From assembly GCA_945870015.1 (NCBI GenBank), contig CAMBQS010000044.1:1-14713 (forward strand): 14,713 nucleotides of DNA. The letters are read 5' to 3'. A model generated the notes under the pieces. That model did no database searches and was not told the origin of the DNA. It saw only the letters and a list, made by a program, of their open reading frames with translations. Position 1 is the stretch's first letter, and each line of letters begins with the position of its first letter. A program made the translations under genes and the position numbers. This document shows positions 14,420 to 14,713 of this stretch, piece after piece. Source of the DNA: Desulfocicer vacuolatum DSM 3385. GTDB taxonomy: Bacteria; Desulfobacterota; Desulfobacteria; Desulfobacterales; SURF-7.

Positions 14420-14711
14420 TTATAACAGAAGCTATCTTAAAAAAGGATTGAGAGAATTCTAATTTTGAGATAGCTTTCTTTTTTTAAATCAGAAGAGCCA
14501 ATTTCAAAACTATTAAAAAACGTCACACCGGCGAAAGTCAGTGCCCATAAAAGAGCTGAAAATACTGGATAGCGCTACGCTTCACTGCGTGTCAAGTTTT
14601 CGCCGGAACTACAACAACAGACTTTTGAAATTGGCTCTGATTGATAAAAAAAAGAAGCTATCTCAAAATTGTAATTGTCTCAATCCTTTTTTGAAATAGC
14701 TTCTGTTATAA
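14420..14711. repeat. Nested palindromic element (MITE-like)
   Basis: The left arm (14420-14509) and right arm (14623-14711) are inverted copies about 90 bp long that match at most positions. The outermost 11 bp (TTATAACAGAA against TTCTGTTATAA) and the innermost 15 bp (GAGCCAATTTCAAAA against its complement at 14623-14637) are perfect. Each arm is itself a hairpin: around 14428-14443 AGAAGCTATCT pairs with AGATAGCTTTC near 14468-14478, and the right arm does the same. It has no ORF. This is the layout of a small non-autonomous mobile element or a repeat-derived hairpin. The outer edge lies at the window end, so the boundary is uncertain. Confidence 0.78.
14521..14611. repeat. Inner repeat core with CCGGCGAAA/TTTCGCCGG ends
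   Basis: The centre of the palindrome begins CGTCACACCGGCGAAAG and ends TTTTCGCCGGAAC; CCGGCGAAA (14528-14536) and TTTCGCCGG (14598-14606) are perfectly inverted. ACTGGAT (14564-14570) and a small ACGC/GCGT hairpin (14577-14590) lie between. This resembles a decayed copy of the dispersed intergenic repeats of the CGTCATTCCGGCGAAA...ACTGGAT type found in many proteobacterial genomes. It is more GC-rich than the arms, which suggests a separate origin and one repeat inserted into another. Confidence 0.55.
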
Positions 14712-14713
14712 AG

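Larger units (their letters stand above)
14360..14713. other. Non-coding end of window
   Basis: No gene is supported on either strand in these 354 bp. About 60 bp of unremarkable sequence follow the SDR stop codon, and the rest is the nested palindromic element described separately. The element starts about 60 bp after the stop, so it may also help end transcription of the operon. Confidence 0.6.

Noticed and set aside
14420..14711. CRISPR array or phage attachment site
   Set aside because: The copies are inverted and only two in number, with no regular spacers, no cas genes and no integrase or tRNA nearby.

Overview
The window looks like a chromosomal stretch from an anaerobic, moderately AT-rich Gram-negative bacterium, most plausibly a Desulfobacterota (sulfate-reducer-like) species. 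This is inferred from gene content: several acyl-CoA dehydrogenases, stand-alone SCP2 and DUF2148 proteins, a FapA/DUF342 protein, and a secreted PKD protein with a GGGCF tail. No rRNA, tRNA or taxonomic marker is present, so the assignment is tentative.

Layout. Positions 1-2563 hold a leftward operon: a TetR-family regulator (2563-1928), an acyl-CoA dehydrogenase (1830-679) and a second acyl-CoA dehydrogenase (645-1) cut by the window edge. A divergent intergenic region (2564-2836) with promoter-like and palindromic sequences separates it from two rightward genes unrelated to acyl-CoA chemistry. These are a secreted protein with four PKD domains (2837-4654) and a FapA/DUF342 polymer-domain protein with a long coiled coil (4899-7070). 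A strong sigma70-like promoter overlaps the fapA-like stop codon and carries a TetR-type palindrome at its start site. From it runs a seven-gene rightward operon (7412-14359): SCP2 lipid carrier, two paralogous DUF2148 Fe-S proteins, AMP-forming acyl-CoA ligase, acyl-CoA dehydrogenase, SCPx-type thiolase and short-chain dehydrogenase. The window ends in a nested palindromic repeat element (14420-14711).

How the genes may work together. The ligase would activate a carboxylic acid to its CoA ester, the dehydrogenase(s) would desaturate it, the SDR could oxidise a hydroxyl, and the thiolase would cleave a 3-oxoacyl-CoA. The SCP2 protein could carry a bulky hydrophobic acyl or sterol-like substrate. 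No enoyl-CoA hydratase or ETF is present. The two DUF2148 proteins with CxxCx4C...GPxC cysteine patterns are the least understood members and may form an Fe-S redox pair serving this pathway. The TetR protein is the obvious candidate regulator of both operons. The substrate cannot be read from the sequence.
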